A stretch of 63,090 nt of DNA from a virus. How positions within the stretch are numbered: the first letter of the stretch is position 1; each line of letters opens with the position of its first letter. Positions 39,071-49,700 of the stretch are shown in pieces. The DNA is taken from the IMG/VR virus record IMGVR_UViG_3300046455_000211, positions 1-63,090 of that record. One strand, 5' to 3'. A model generated the notes under the pieces. It ran no database searches. It was not told where the DNA came from and was given only the letters and a program-made list of their open reading frames with translations. Both the position numbers and the translations under genes were made by a program.

Positions 39071-41489
39071 AGTTCTGGGGCTGGACTTCGGCGGTGAACG
39101 TGCCCTGATCGAACTGGGTCACGCGGATGATGATGAACTCGGCGGGGTACTCAAGCGCCACGCCCAACTCCATCCGCACTTCACCGGACTGGATCACAGC
39201 CGGGGTGTTGATGGTGTCGTCGCAGCGGATGAAGTAGGCCTGTCCGGCACTGGCACCGCGCAGGCCACCGGCCTCCCACAGTGGACGGAGCAAGCGCTCG
39301 GCGCTCATCCGCAGTGCAGACCACAACCGCTGGTCATTGTTCTCGAACACAGCGAACTGTGTCGAGCGGCGCATCGCCTCCTTGATGTAGATCAGCGTGC
39401 GGCGAGCGCTGATGTAACGGTCGGTGCCGTAGGTCTTGCGGGTACGGCCACCCATCACGCAGATGCCAGCACCGACCACCGAGCGGACGATGTTGATGTT
39501 CTGAGCGTTCAGGTCGCCAAGCTCGGTGTCGGTGAACTTGGTCTGGACACCGACTGCATTGCTGAGTCCGGCAATGACACCGGCTGGCGCACGGAACACG
39601 CCGACCGTGGCGTCGATGCGAGCCATCATGCCGATCACCGCACCACCGGGCGGAATGGCGAGCGTGGTTCCGATCCGAGCCGGGTGCGGGATGACCACCC
39701 ATGGCCCGTAGGACGCTGAGTAGCTGTCGCCTGTGTTCTGGCCCAGGTAGGACTGGATCGTCGTCTTGTAGGACGACGACGACACACCGGGGATGCGTGG
39801 TGGAGCGCAGTCGTTGACGACGAAGATGTCCTGGCGGTCCGGGAACATCGTGGACGACACCGTGGCACCGACCCACGCTGTGGCTGCCTCGATCGAGTCC
39901 TGCTTTGCAGAGTCGTTGAGATACCCACAGATGTTGAGGGTGATCGGGCCTTCCAGCTTGGTGACGTTGTTGGCCGAGGACACCATCGTCGCCGCATCGG
40001 GAGTACCGGGATCGACGCCGCCCTGGAGCGGCGTGGCATCTGTCGTAGCAGCCGGTTGCGGGCGCAGGTCGTTCATGTTGACCACACGCACGTACTGCGA
40101 GCCGGTGGACGGGTCGTTGAGCACAGCGTCCACTCGCCGGGTCCCCGCCAACGTGCCTCGCACCGAGAGCGAGGGCCACGTCTCGACCACCTCGTCCTTG
40201 CCCTCAGAGTTGGTGACCAGAATCTGCAGAGCAAACACGTTCTGCGGGTCGGTGGTGCCGACCGTCGATTGCGTGATCAGGTTGTACTTGATCGTATTGC
40301 CCCAGGTGCCGACCGAGCGAGCGACAAGCGTGAAGCTCTGCAACTCGGGGCCGGTTCCGGTCGGGCTGTTGATGTCGAGCCACGCCGCCGTGCCCTTGTC
40401 GAGCGCACTCACCGAACGTACGACCCAGGCGAAGCGCCCGCCGTTCTGGAAGAACGAGTAGATCGCGAACGGCAGATATGACAGCACCGGGGTGGCAGCC
40501 GGGATGGGGTCGGGAGTACCAGCGTGAGGCCCGAGAATCCACGACCCAGGGTTGGCCTTGGGTGTCGCTCCACCGACCTGGCCTGGCTGCCACGTCGTGC
40601 CGTTCCAGTAGAAGGCGTAGTCAGCACCGACCGCATCGTTGCTCTCGATGAAGAAGCATTGCCCTGTCGTCCACGCCGAGCCGGGAGTGGTGGCTGCGAA
40701 GCCTTCTCCGGTGCCTGGCGTGGTCGTCGTCACCGTGATCACCGGGTTGGTGCCGGTGAGGCTGGCCGTCGAGACGGTGGACTGTGCGATATCGCCGTAT
40801 CCGGTGAAGGTCAGCGTGACAGCGGTGGTGTTGATCGGACCACCACCACAGGTGATCGTGTTGCCAGCGATGGCGGCGTCGATTGCAGCCTTGATCACCA
40901 CCGCTGTGGCGTTGTAGGCGATCGGAGCCGTCGTCACACCAAGCACCGTCAGCGTGAACGTGCCACCCGAGATCGTGCCGGTCGGCGTCAGCGTTTGGAC
41001 CTCGGTGGTACCTGCAGCGAGCTTGGCAGCGTTGGTCGCGTCCGACGCCGTGATTTGGGGATCGGCGGCGTAGCGGGCACCAGTGACTACGGCCTTGCGG
41101 TTGGTGGCGAACGCTGGCTGCGTGTAGTTGGCGAGCAGCGTGTCCTGCGTGATGACATAGTCGCCGTTGCCGAAGTCGGGGCCGATGTACAGCCCGTCGC
41201 CGTAGGTGGTGCTGGCCTTGAGTGCTGCCAGCGTGGCTGGCGCTGCGCCGACGAAGGCGAGCGACGTGACGTTGTTGGGATCGACAGGTGTCGGTGTGGC
41301 GATCGGGTTGAAGCCTCCGAACGTCATCACGAAGTTGCTCCACGACTCCACCAGCGTGGGTTCGTTGATCGGACCCTTCGCGGTGACACCGACGAAGCAG
41401 GCGACCGTGACGGTGCCTGCGACATCAGCAGGATTGACGAGGAGACTCTCTTCGAGATAGACGCCTGGGCGGCGATAGGTGATGACCAT
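39069..41489 (-). CDS. tail sheath protein
   Basis: An 806-residue sheath subunit, long for the family. The conserved C-terminal domain is clear: RRTLIYIKEAMRRSTQFAVF near 715, then LEYPAEFIIIRVTQFDQGTF at the end. The N terminus (TYRRPGVYLEESLLVNP) is also typical. The middle (about 140-300) is a Thr/Val/Gly-rich beta insert, probably surface-exposed on the sheath. Contraction drives the tube through the envelope. Confidence 0.9.
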   Translation of the reverse strand: MVITYRRPGVYLEESLLVNPADVAGTVTVACFVGVTAKGPINEPTLVESWSNFVMTFGGFNPIATPTPVDPNNVTSLAFVGAAPATLAALKASTTYGDGLYIGPDFGNGDYVITQDTLLANYTQPAFATNRKAVVTGARYAADPQITASDATNAAKLAAGTTEVQTLTPTGTISGGTFTLTVLGVTTAPIAYNATAVVIKAAIDAAIAGNTITCGGGPINTTAVTLTFTGYGDIAQSTVSTASLTGTNPVITVTTTTPGTGEGFAATTPGSAWTTGQCFFIESNDAVGADYAFYWNGTTWQPGQVGGATPKANPGSWILGPHAGTPDPIPAATPVLSYLPFAIYSFFQNGGRFAWVVRSVSALDKGTAAWLDINSPTGTGPELQSFTLVARSVGTWGNTIKYNLITQSTVGTTDPQNVFALQILVTNSEGKDEVVETWPSLSVRGTLAGTRRVDAVLNDPSTGSQYVRVVNMNDLRPQPAATTDATPLQGGVDPGTPDAATMVSSANNVTKLEGPITLNICGYLNDSAKQDSIEAATAWVGATVSSTMFPDRQDIFVVNDCAPPRIPGVSSSSYKTTIQSYLGQNTGDSYSASYGPWVVIPHPARIGTTLAIPPGGAVIGMMARIDATVGVFRAPAGVIAGLSNAVGVQTKFTDTELGDLNAQNINIVRSVVGAGICVMGGRTRKTYGTDRYISARRTLIYIKEAMRRSTQFAVFENNDQRLWSALRMSAERLLRPLWEAGGLRGASAGQAYFIRCDDTINTPAVIQSGEVRMELGVALEYPAEFIIIRVTQFDQGTFTAEVQPQN

Positions 41490-41565
41490 GGGTCGCTCCT
41501 TGCGAGTGATGAACGTGTGTTCCGAAGGAGTGCGACAAGTTAGTTATCCAGGCCAGGCGGCAGTA

Positions 41566-42315
41566 TCACGGTGCGGGTGTAGCAACCTCGACGCCCTCAT
41601 GGGCGATCGTGGCGTATAGCTCATCCATCGTCTCCCGGTCCTTGATGGACAGGAAGACTCGGAAGACTCGGTAGAACTCGGATTCGGTGAGCCGGGTCTG
41701 TGGGACTTCGGCCAACATCGAGACGGTGTACACCTTGCGGAAGATGCGCTTGGTGCCTGACTCATTCGTCTCGGACGTGTCAGTGGCGGCGTAGCCGATC
41801 TGCTCCGTGCGCCGCCAGGTCTGGTCGGCATCGACGCCGATCCAGAACGGACGTTGCGGGAATACATCGGTGGCGAAGATCGACCGCAGGTAACGGTCGT
41901 GCAGGTTGAAGCGGCTGTAGACGTTGACCTGATACACCAGCCGGAAGGGCAGGAAGTTCAGGATCGAGTAGCCCATCACACCCCAGCCACCTGACGGCGG
42001 CGGCAGTGTCGGGGAGAACGACGGGCGGTACATGTTGCTGCCGTCCCTGTCCACCAGTGGCTCCTGGTGATTGGAGTGGAACAGTTCGTAGGCAGGCTCG
42101 GCAGTGATCGAGTCGATCGTGATGAAGGGGTACTTGATCTGGCGCTCGCCCTCGGGCCAACGGAACCAGACACCGACCTTCACCTTCGGGTCGGTCGGCT
42201 TCATGCCGGGAACTTCGATGCCGGTGAGGTAGCTCTTGAGGGCCTCGTCCTCAGCGAGCATGAAGCCGACGTGCTCATAGATGTCCGGTTCAGCGATCAG
42301 CGGGCGGATCGTCAT
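41566..42315 (-). CDS. tail completion / neck-type protein (249 aa)
   Basis: Begins MTIRPLIAEPDIYEHVGFML and is beta-rich with many aromatic residues (FLPFRLVYQVNVYSRFNLHD). It lies just upstream of the sheath gene in transcription order, where tail terminators and neck proteins usually sit. Overlaps the previous gene by four bases. Assignment is positional. Confidence 0.55.
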   Translation of the reverse strand: MTIRPLIAEPDIYEHVGFMLAEDEALKSYLTGIEVPGMKPTDPKVKVGVWFRWPEGERQIKYPFITIDSITAEPAYELFHSNHQEPLVDRDGSNMYRPSFSPTLPPPSGGWGVMGYSILNFLPFRLVYQVNVYSRFNLHDRYLRSIFATDVFPQRPFWIGVDADQTWRRTEQIGYAATDTSETNESGTKRIFRKVYTVSMLAEVPQTRLTESEFYRVFRVFLSIKDRETMDELYATIAHEGVEVATPAP

Positions 42316-42683
42316 TTCACTTTGCTCGCTCCATACCGGGCTATCGCAGAGGTTCGTGAGTACTCATTGGTCAGGCCGACCTGCTCGGTGAGCGTGCGGA
42401 ACAACGAGTTGGGAGCGTTCTCCTGATCGCCGTATTCGATCAGCCACGCCTCCGAGACGTAAGCCTTGTTGCGGATGCCGACGTACAGCATCCCGTCCTG
42501 GGACCAGACCTCGATCTCATCCGCCATCGCCTCCCAGCCGGGTGTCTCACGCGCCTTCTGCTGGACCTGCTGGTGGAAGTACTGCACGGTGTCATTGGCT
42601 CGCTCGATCGACTCCTGTTGCAGGCGGTCCACGTACCGCGTGAACGAGTCCAGCCAATGCTGGCTGATGCCGACCTGGGCCAT
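42312..42683 (-). CDS. HK97-gp10-like neck protein
   Basis: Start at the ATG at 42683 with GGAGAGG upstream. 123 residues: a helical first half (YVDRLQQESIERANDTVQYF) and a strand-rich second half with YVGIRNKAYVSEAWLIEYGD, resembling the gp10-type head-tail proteins in which a final strand carries E-x-G. A role in head-tail joining is inferred. Confidence 0.6.
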   Translation of the reverse strand: MAQVGISQHWLDSFTRYVDRLQQESIERANDTVQYFHQQVQQKARETPGWEAMADEIEVWSQDGMLYVGIRNKAYVSEAWLIEYGDQENAPNSLFRTLTEQVGLTNEYSRTSAIARYGASKVK

Positions 42684-42752
42684 CGACCTCTCCGTGCTGT
42701 GCAGTTGGGTCACGACCCGCTTGGCCGCAACGAGCGCACCTTACACCAGCAG

Positions 42753-43043
42753 CTACACCGGGTCGTGGAACATGGTGAGCAACGCTTCCAGAACCATGAT
42801 CTGCTCGCCTGTGATCGTCACCGCTTGCTCGACTTCGACCATCGTGGTGTCGTCAGGGTCCTGTACAAGGTCCCTCTCCTGAGACACTGGTTGCATCGAA
42901 CGCCGCCACGTCCCCGGCGACAACTGCATCACTAGTTGCGTCATCGCCTCTCGTTCAGCGTCCAGCATCGCAAGTCGGAAGCTGAGGTTGGCTACGTCAA
43001 TGCTGAGACGGCGCGCTGCGCCGACGACAATGTTGGTGTCCAT
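42753..43043 (-). CDS. small helical protein (96 aa)
   Basis: ATG overlaps the upstream stop (TGATG); a GTG one codon earlier is possible. Two long helices (VGAARRLSIDVANLSFRLAM and EQAVTITGEQIMVLEALLTM) are separated by a charged loop. Likely a small structural or assembly protein; no family recognised. Confidence 0.55.
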   Translation of the reverse strand: MDTNIVVGAARRLSIDVANLSFRLAMLDAEREAMTQLVMQLSPGTWRRSMQPVSQERDLVQDPDDTTMVEVEQAVTITGEQIMVLEALLTMFHDPV

Positions 43044-43966
43044 CACCAGAAACTATTGTCCTGGTAGGCCGTGTCAACGAAATAAGTGCTGACGTTCCAG
43101 TACCGAGTGCCCCATATCTGGAACTCGCCGTAGACGCGGTAACTGCCGGTCGAACCTGCTGAGTAGCCGGTGCCGTCGATCGCGTAGCCCCAGGTCGTGT
43201 TCTCGCCCCAGTGGTTCATAGCTCGCCAGAGGTTCCAGGGATTGGGAATGTCGAGCCGATTGTGCCAGTCGGCCCACTGCGGGACGCCGCGGTACATGTC
43301 GAACAACCGCCGACCACCAGGAGGTGCGGCTCCACCGGGATCGGGGGAGAGCTTGGCCCACCCTGCCTCGTTGTTGCGAAGGGCGGTGTACCACGACGAG
43401 ACGAGCACGTCGCTCGGCACGAAGATACCCACGGCATAGTTCTGCAGGTACAGGTTGACGGCGACCAGAGCACTGTTCCAGCCCTCGCTGTGCTGCACGT
43501 CGGCGTAGTGACCAACCTCGGGGTGGCCAATCTGGACATTGACCGGACCGATGAAGCCACTCACCAGACCGGCTGCGCTCTCGGAGCGCACATAGAACCG
43601 GCAGCGCTCGTCTTTGCTGACACCGAAGTTGTAGCTCGTCGCTCCTGTCGTGACCTCAGTGACCCAGTTGCCGTTGGCGTCGGTCTTGACGACACGGTAT
43701 TGAGATACCGGAGCGCCACCAGCAGCAGGTGCCGCCCACTGTACGGTGACCTGGCTGAACGACCAGTTGTACGGCGCTGCGCCGGGGGAGACGGCGAGGC
43801 TCTGCGGAGCGTTTGGGTAACCCCGGTATCCAGAGTCACGCCACACACCACCGCTGGCGATATAACAGTAGTTGGCCGTCTGCCAGGCCCCACCCGAACG
43901 AATCTTGAGGTTGCCGTTGGCTACGTCAACCCACGCTCCAGTGCCGCGCTTGATCTTGAGGGCCAC
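43043..43966 (-). CDS. tail fibre with fibronectin III domain
   Basis: A 307-residue protein. Residues 1-45 (KIKRGTGAWVDVANGNLKIR) form a small beta module seen at the start of many phage fibres, residues ~52-145 are an Fn3 fold (PNAPQSLAVSPG to GPVNVQIG), and the C-terminal half is aromatic-rich (WADWHNRLDIPNPWNLWRAM). A receptor-contact or appendage protein is likely. Confidence 0.65.
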   Translation of the reverse strand: MALKIKRGTGAWVDVANGNLKIRSGGAWQTANYCYIASGGVWRDSGYRGYPNAPQSLAVSPGAAPYNWSFSQVTVQWAAPAAGGAPVSQYRVVKTDANGNWVTEVTTGATSYNFGVSKDERCRFYVRSESAAGLVSGFIGPVNVQIGHPEVGHYADVQHSEGWNSALVAVNLYLQNYAVGIFVPSDVLVSSWYTALRNNEAGWAKLSPDPGGAAPPGGRRLFDMYRGVPQWADWHNRLDIPNPWNLWRAMNHWGENTTWGYAIDGTGYSAGSTGSYRVYGEFQIWGTRYWNVSTYFVDTAYQDNSFW

Positions 43967-43972
43967 GATGTC

Positions 43973-44932
43973 TCAACTGATCCAGATCGTGCCGTCAGGA
44001 ACGTTGCCGACACCAGGATCGCCACCGTAGATGTTGGGGGCGATGTACCCTCGGAAGTTGCCAGCGGCGTCGTAGTAGTTGATCGCTTTGCCACCACGGA
44101 TGAGCAGCGTCGAGTTCATGTAGCAGTTGCCGCCGTTGACGATGATGTCAGCCGCCGTGGTCTGCACGTAGGAGCCGGTGCGGCTGGAATGGCGCATGAG
44201 AGCGCTGTTGCCGTCACCGTAGAAGGAACCGCTTTGCGAATCGAGTCCGGTTGACGCTGTGACCTTGTTAGAGGCGATTGCTACTCCGCCGACCGACGCC
44301 GAACCAGCCGTAAGTGCATTGGTCACAGTCACCGCCGAGAACGTTGCTGCCACGGCAGACGCTGTCAACGCTCCGGCGCTGACCGTCAGCCCTGGCACCG
44401 ATAGCGGGGTATCGGAAACGAGATCGGTGGCGGTCGTGGTGAGCTTGGCGGTCTTGGCACCGGTCTTGATCGAGACTCCGGTGGCATCTGCTGTGAGCAC
44501 GCCGCCTGCGATGTTGATGTTGGTGACTGTGAGCGCCGGAGTGCCTGTCGCTGTCACATTGACGGGGTTGTCGAACACCGTCTGCGTGGGCTGGAAGATG
44601 ATGCCCTTGCCACCGGCCAGCTTGTGTGAGATCGCAACAGCCGCCGTGGTGTCCACCGTCGAAGTGAGGTTGGCCCACATCAGAATCGGCGTCCAGGCGT
44701 TGAACTGCTTGGAGTACATCTCCAGCCGGTCGATGCCTGCGCCGAGCGCATCCTCGCGGTAAGTCACATGCCCGAACGTCGGTGACGGGTAGTCGGTGGA
44801 ACGAGCCGCAGCCGATGTGTAACGCAAGATCGCACGCTCCTGCATCCACTTCGCATCTTCCTCCCGCCAGTAGTCCTCGTAGTTGGTCCAGAAGCCTTTG
44901 CCAAAGTTGCCGGGAAGGGCAATGTCGGTCAT
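43973..44932 (-). CDS. fibre-like structural protein (319 aa)
   Basis: The N terminus (FGKGFWTNYEDYWREEDAKW) is a helical attachment region. The middle is a Thr/Val/Ala-rich beta repeat region (TVTNINIAGGVLTADATGVS and so on), typical of a trimeric beta-helix shaft, and the end is Gly/Tyr-rich. Probably a short fibre or whisker. Confidence 0.6.
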   Translation of the reverse strand: MTDIALPGNFGKGFWTNYEDYWREEDAKWMQERAILRYTSAAARSTDYPSPTFGHVTYREDALGAGIDRLEMYSKQFNAWTPILMWANLTSTVDTTAAVAISHKLAGGKGIIFQPTQTVFDNPVNVTATGTPALTVTNINIAGGVLTADATGVSIKTGAKTAKLTTTATDLVSDTPLSVPGLTVSAGALTASAVAATFSAVTVTNALTAGSASVGGVAIASNKVTASTGLDSQSGSFYGDGNSALMRHSSRTGSYVQTTAADIIVNGGNCYMNSTLLIRGGKAINYYDAAGNFRGYIAPNIYGGDPGVGNVPDGTIWIS

Positions 44933-45438
44933 GTCGTCACTCTCCCTGGGAGGAAGTCGAAGAAGGAGTCGTCCACGAACGTCTCGATGGCTGTGATACC
45001 AATGATCACGTCCTCACCCTGGACCCGACCCCTGATCTGATAGGCGCTGATCTCGAAGTAGCGGGAGTCGTACCAGACGATGTCGTGGTTGCGATCCCTG
45101 CGCCAGATTTCCGAGGGCGACGTGTCCTGGTCCCGATTGCCCGATACCTCGGTCACCGAGAACCCTGCTTCAAACATCTCACGGGCCGAGACGGCGCAGC
45201 GCAGGCGCTGGGTGGGACGCCTGCCCTCGCTGGTGTACTCCTCGGTGGCCTCGGTCTGATCAACCCACAAGATCGGCACCCGCACGCCAGTGTGATACCG
45301 CCGATAGCCCTCGTCGTAGACCTTGTCGTAGACCGAGTTGTCAGCATCGAAGCGGTAGTAGACCAGGGCCTCACCGATGTCCTTCTGGTAGCGCCCAAAG
45401 TGCTTCCATATCTGGCGAGCCTCGCGACGTGGGTCCAT
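44929..45438 (-). CDS. virion connector protein (169 aa)
   Basis: The ATG at 45438 overlaps the upstream stop (TGATG). Contains RQIWKHFGRYQKDIGEALVY and a Tyr-rich strand region (IVWYDSRYFEISAYQIRGR), resembling proteins at the head-tail interface of myoviruses. I base the call on position between other neck-like genes; no firm family match. Confidence 0.5.
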   Translation of the reverse strand: MDPRREARQIWKHFGRYQKDIGEALVYYRFDADNSVYDKVYDEGYRRYHTGVRVPILWVDQTEATEEYTSEGRRPTQRLRCAVSAREMFEAGFSVTEVSGNRDQDTSPSEIWRRDRNHDIVWYDSRYFEISAYQIRGRVQGEDVIIGITAIETFVDDSFFDFLPGRVTT

Positions 45439-46277
45439 CAGGCGTGATCCCCGAACATCGTCGGCAGGTAGGCAGACGGGTAGTAGCCCAGGTGTGCTCC
45501 TGAGGATTGATGCGACGTGTACTCCTTGACCTTGTACCACGTCGGGTCTTCGGTCTGAGGACCGTCAGGAATCGCCGGGAAGATTCGATCCGGCCAGCGT
45601 GGGTCATCGAACTCACGGTCTTGGTAAACCGGCACGTAACGCCCCGTCATCAGTGACACACGACGCAAGCGGAACTGCTCCAGCGCACCGAGGCCGATGT
45701 TGAGCGAGGCCATCTTCTCTTCGTATTGGCCCTCCCAGAACTGCATCTGTTGGATCACCTGCGAGTAGCGCTGGTGAGCCGGGATGTACATGCCCTCTGG
45801 TGTCGATACGTCGATATCGAGAGCAAGCTCGATCGACAGCGACCACAGCGAGCGCACCACGGTGCCGATCATCAGCACTTCGGCCTCGACCGGCGTCATC
45901 TTGGCGATCGTCATATCCCGGTTGTAGAACTGCTCGGCTGCCGCTTGGCCCATCGCCAACCCGAGATCAGTCTCGGAGAACCACACGAAGTGATACCCAG
46001 CCACCGTGATGGTCGAACCTATGTACGACGCATCGGTGAGCTTGAGCAGACCGTTGTGCTCATCGAGCACCCACTGGGTGGTGAGCGCCACTGTGGGGTC
46101 CGTGGCCGGAGCGACCGGGTCCGTGGTGACGTAGACCTGCAGCGTGGTCGGAGAGATCAGCGGATGCGGAAGGCGAATCGTGAGGACGTTGAGTGGTCCC
46201 TCGGTGACCTCGAAGTACTTGGGGTGGTCACGCAGCATGCCCCTCGCTCCGGCTGCCACCTCACCAACTGATGCCAT
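45438..46277 (-). CDS. neck/adaptor-like virion protein (279 aa)
   Basis: Starts MASVGEVAAGARGMLRDHPK, with a beta-rich first half (QVYVTTDPVAPATDPTVA) and a helical second half containing YSQVIQQMQFWEGQYEEKMA. The mix of a beta barrel and long helices is common in head-tail adaptors. Precise role not known. Confidence 0.5.
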   Translation of the reverse strand: MASVGEVAAGARGMLRDHPKYFEVTEGPLNVLTIRLPHPLISPTTLQVYVTTDPVAPATDPTVALTTQWVLDEHNGLLKLTDASYIGSTITVAGYHFVWFSETDLGLAMGQAAAEQFYNRDMTIAKMTPVEAEVLMIGTVVRSLWSLSIELALDIDVSTPEGMYIPAHQRYSQVIQQMQFWEGQYEEKMASLNIGLGALEQFRLRRVSLMTGRYVPVYQDREFDDPRWPDRIFPAIPDGPQTEDPTWYKVKEYTSHQSSGAHLGYYPSAYLPTMFGDHA

Positions 46278-46295
46278 GTCCCCTCCATACCTGGG

Positions 46296-46736
46296 TTAGG
46301 GCTTCAACCAGAAGCCCACGATCGGCGGCTGCTCCATCATGTCTGGAGGTACGGGAACGTTCTCCTGCGAAGGCCGGATGATCAATGATCCGGCTCGCTG
46401 CACGGTTATCTCAGTGCCGTTCTGATCTTGGTCGATGAACGCCAGCAGGCGGTTGTCACCACGCCCGTCATCTTGTGTGACGAGCACCTGATACACAGGC
46501 TCGGCAGCGACCTGTTGGAAGACGGCAGGCTGGCCCATGAAGTACCCAAACTCGTTGATCCACCGACCCAGGATCGGAGCCGAGGACACGACGGAGCCGC
46601 CCGCCTGGGATACCCGCTCATGAGTGCCGACGTAGGTGGCACCCTGCATCAACAGGGCCTTGATCTGGTCTTGATCCCAGAACAGCAGACGCTGGGATAC
46701 CAGCGCAGGCACTTGGTCGTAGTTCTGGTTGCTCAC
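46296..46736 (-). CDS. hypothetical virion protein (146 aa)
   Basis: Compact soluble protein (MSNQNYDQVPALVSQRLLFW), beta-rich in its middle, ending in a Pro-rich stretch (PSQENVPVPPDMMEQPPIVG). It is the gene right after the giant fibre and 17 bases from it. Could be a fibre chaperone or structural partner; no direct evidence. Confidence 0.5.
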   Translation of the reverse strand: MSNQNYDQVPALVSQRLLFWDQDQIKALLMQGATYVGTHERVSQAGGSVVSSAPILGRWINEFGYFMGQPAVFQQVAAEPVYQVLVTQDDGRGDNRLLAFIDQDQNGTEITVQRAGSLIIRPSQENVPVPPDMMEQPPIVGFWLKP

Positions 46737-46752
46737 GGCCCGATCCTAACCC

Positions 46753-49700
46753 TCACACCAGTTCCCAAACGATGACGCCATCGAGGAAGATGCGATCGAC
46801 GGCCTCGTCACCGAGATACACCATGTCGGCCTCGTTGAGCGTCGTCCCGCGTGGCGCTGCAATACCGAATGCCGTCGCTTCCCAACGACCGAAGTTGCTG
46901 TAGCCCGTCGCCGTGTGACTGGTCACGGCGGTGGCGGTGAAGGTCGCATCCCATGTCGTGCTGATCGTGGCCCACGTCTCGCGCTTCGCCGTCGCCGTCG
47001 CGGTCCAGGACCACGTCGTGCTGATCGAGGCCGAGTGGCTGACCAGAGCACTGGCAGTCGCTACCAAAGGCCCCCAGGTCGTGCTGATCGAGGCGACGTG
47101 ACTGGCATCAGCAGTAGCCGTTGCGGTCCATAGTCCGAACGTCGTTGTGATAGTGGCTGGGTGGTCGAGGCCAGCAGCAGCAGCCGTTGCACTCCAGGTG
47201 CCCCAGTTGCTGGTGATCTGGGCTGGGAAGTTTCTGACGACTGAGGCAAAGCCGGTCGCTGTCCAAGTGCCCCAGTTCGTGGCGACGGTGGCGAAGATTT
47301 CCTCAGCCACGATGGTGCCGGTGGCATTCGCAGCCCAGGTCCCCCAGTTGGTGCTGACACTGGCTGTGTGCCCGATGACGGCGGTCGCCGTCGCTGTCCA
47401 GCCCCAGACATCAGTGATCGTGCCGTTGCGCTGAATCGGTTGGGCAGTAGCCGCACCCGTCCAGGTACCCCAACTTTGAACGCTCGACGCCGGATGCTCG
47501 ACCCCTGCCGTGGCCGTTGCACTCCAGGCCCAGACCGAGTTGACCGTCCCATAGTGGAGTATCGGTTGCGCCGTGGCGGTGGCTGTCCAGGCTGGCCAGA
47601 CCGTGGTGATGAAGGCCACGGCCTGACCGAGTTGGGAGCCGAGCGCGCTGGCACTCCAGGTGCCCCAGTTGGTGTTGATCGAGGCAGTGTGTGAGATCGG
47701 ATCGGCTGTTGCTGTTGCCGTCCACGACCCCCATGGCGTTGAGATAGTGGACGTATGGACGACCGTGGCTGTTGCTGTCGCAACCCAAGCGCCCCCTGCT
47801 GGGAGTCCTGCGGGGTCCAAGTACTTGGTCCGCATGTAGCCCTCGGCCTGCTGACGCACCGAGTCGGACAACTTGTTGTCGTAGAGCAACACCCCGGCAA
47901 CGTCGCAATCGCACGTCTCGGAGGAGGTCGTAGGGTCGTAACCACTGATCGCCAGCGTGCCGCCCCAACCCTGAGCAGTTGGAATCTGCCCCATCTCGAC
48001 ACCGTTGGCGAAGAAGCGATCCAAACCAGGCACGCCATCCGCCGAGTACATATGCCAGTTGCTGGTGACAGCCGTCTGCGTGTTGGGACCGGCGAAGCCA
48101 GAGTCGTAGGCAACGTCCTCAAAGCCGTTCCAGTACCCGAACAAGATGTTGTTCGGGGAGTAGATGCCGTTGACGACGCGACCGATCCAGTTGACAGCAC
48201 CAGGCGTCATACGCCCGACGTAGACCAACGTGAAGTTGTTGGTGACACCGGTCGAGTACATGCGGACCCGGCCCTCGCCCGTCTTGAAGCGCACCACCGG
48301 CAGCCCACTCGGTGTTTGAGCGCTCACCACCATCGGGTTGGGTGAGGCGTATATCGGAGCGTCAGCAGCACTGCCGGGGTTGGGCCATGCAGCAAGCTCT
48401 CCAGCAAGTAGAGCATCTGTCTCCAGCCAGAGCGCCAAGCCCGGTATGTCATTGGGTGAGAACGAAGACCCACTGGTGTTCCACACCGTGCTGATCGAGG
48501 CCGAGCGCCCAACGGTGGCTGTAGCGACCCAAGTCGATACCCAGGTATCAGTAGTGGTGGCGAATGTCCCTCGCACCGCTGTCGCTGTAGCAGTCCAGGT
48601 GCCCCACAGCGTGGAGATACTGGCAGCCCTGGTGTCTATGGCAGTGGCCGTCGCTGTCCACGAACCCCAGTTCGTATTGATCTTGGCGTCGATCGCTGCT
48701 GTGGCGGTCGCCACCCACAGAGGCCATGTTGTCGTGATACCGGCATATACCTCATGCAGGGCATTCGCGGTCGCCGTCCACGTACCCCAGGCGCTGGCGA
48801 CTGAAGCCGTGTGCTCGACTGAAGCTGTCGCTGTGGCATTCCAGCCCCACACTGTGACAATGGTGGCCGGGTGATTGACCCCGGCCACCGCTGTCGCCGC
48901 CCATCCGCCCCAGGACGAAGCGATGGTTGCAGGGTGCTCTGGTGGCTGCGCTGTCGCAGTCGCAGTCCAGGTACCCCACAGTGTGGAGATCGTTGCGATG
49001 TGGGTGACGACTGCAGTCGCCGTGGCAGTCCAAGTCCCCCATGCTTGAGTACCCGTCGCCGGGTGCTCGTCAATACCACCGCCTGTTGCCAGCCAGGTAC
49101 CCCAGTTGGTGGAGATCGTTGCGTTGCGCTCCATGAAGGCGATGACACCTGTTGCCGTCCATGTGCCCCAGTTCGTTGAGATAGCGGCTGCCCGAGTCAC
49201 GATCGCCGTGGCCGACGTGATCAGCGGCCCCCATACCGTGGTAACAGTGGCTGGGATATCGGAGTATGAAGGCTGCGTCCTGGCTGCCGAGGCCGTTGAC
49301 CAGTCCGACGTTCTGCGAGCGCTCGCCGTCGCCGTCCATGTGCCCCACACAGTGGTGATGACGGCAGGGATGAACGGTGGAGCCGACGTGGCAGACGCTT
49401 GAGCGTTCCAGGTGCCCCAAGACTGTGTCGATGTGGCGTTGACGGTCGGGATCGCAGTGGCTGTGCCGGTCCAGGTGCCCCACGTCATCGAGGACGTGGC
49501 CGCTGTCTCTCGAACAGCGGTTGCCGTTCCTGTCCACGTCCCCCACGTCTGCGATGACGTAGCGGTGTGAGATACCACTGCCGTCGCTGTGCCGGTCCAC
49601 GTCCCCCATGCCTGGACAGCAGTCGCAATATGCGTGGGAACAGCTACCGCTGCTGCGTTCCACGTCCCCCAGTTGACTGAGGTAGTGGCAGCAGTCTCAC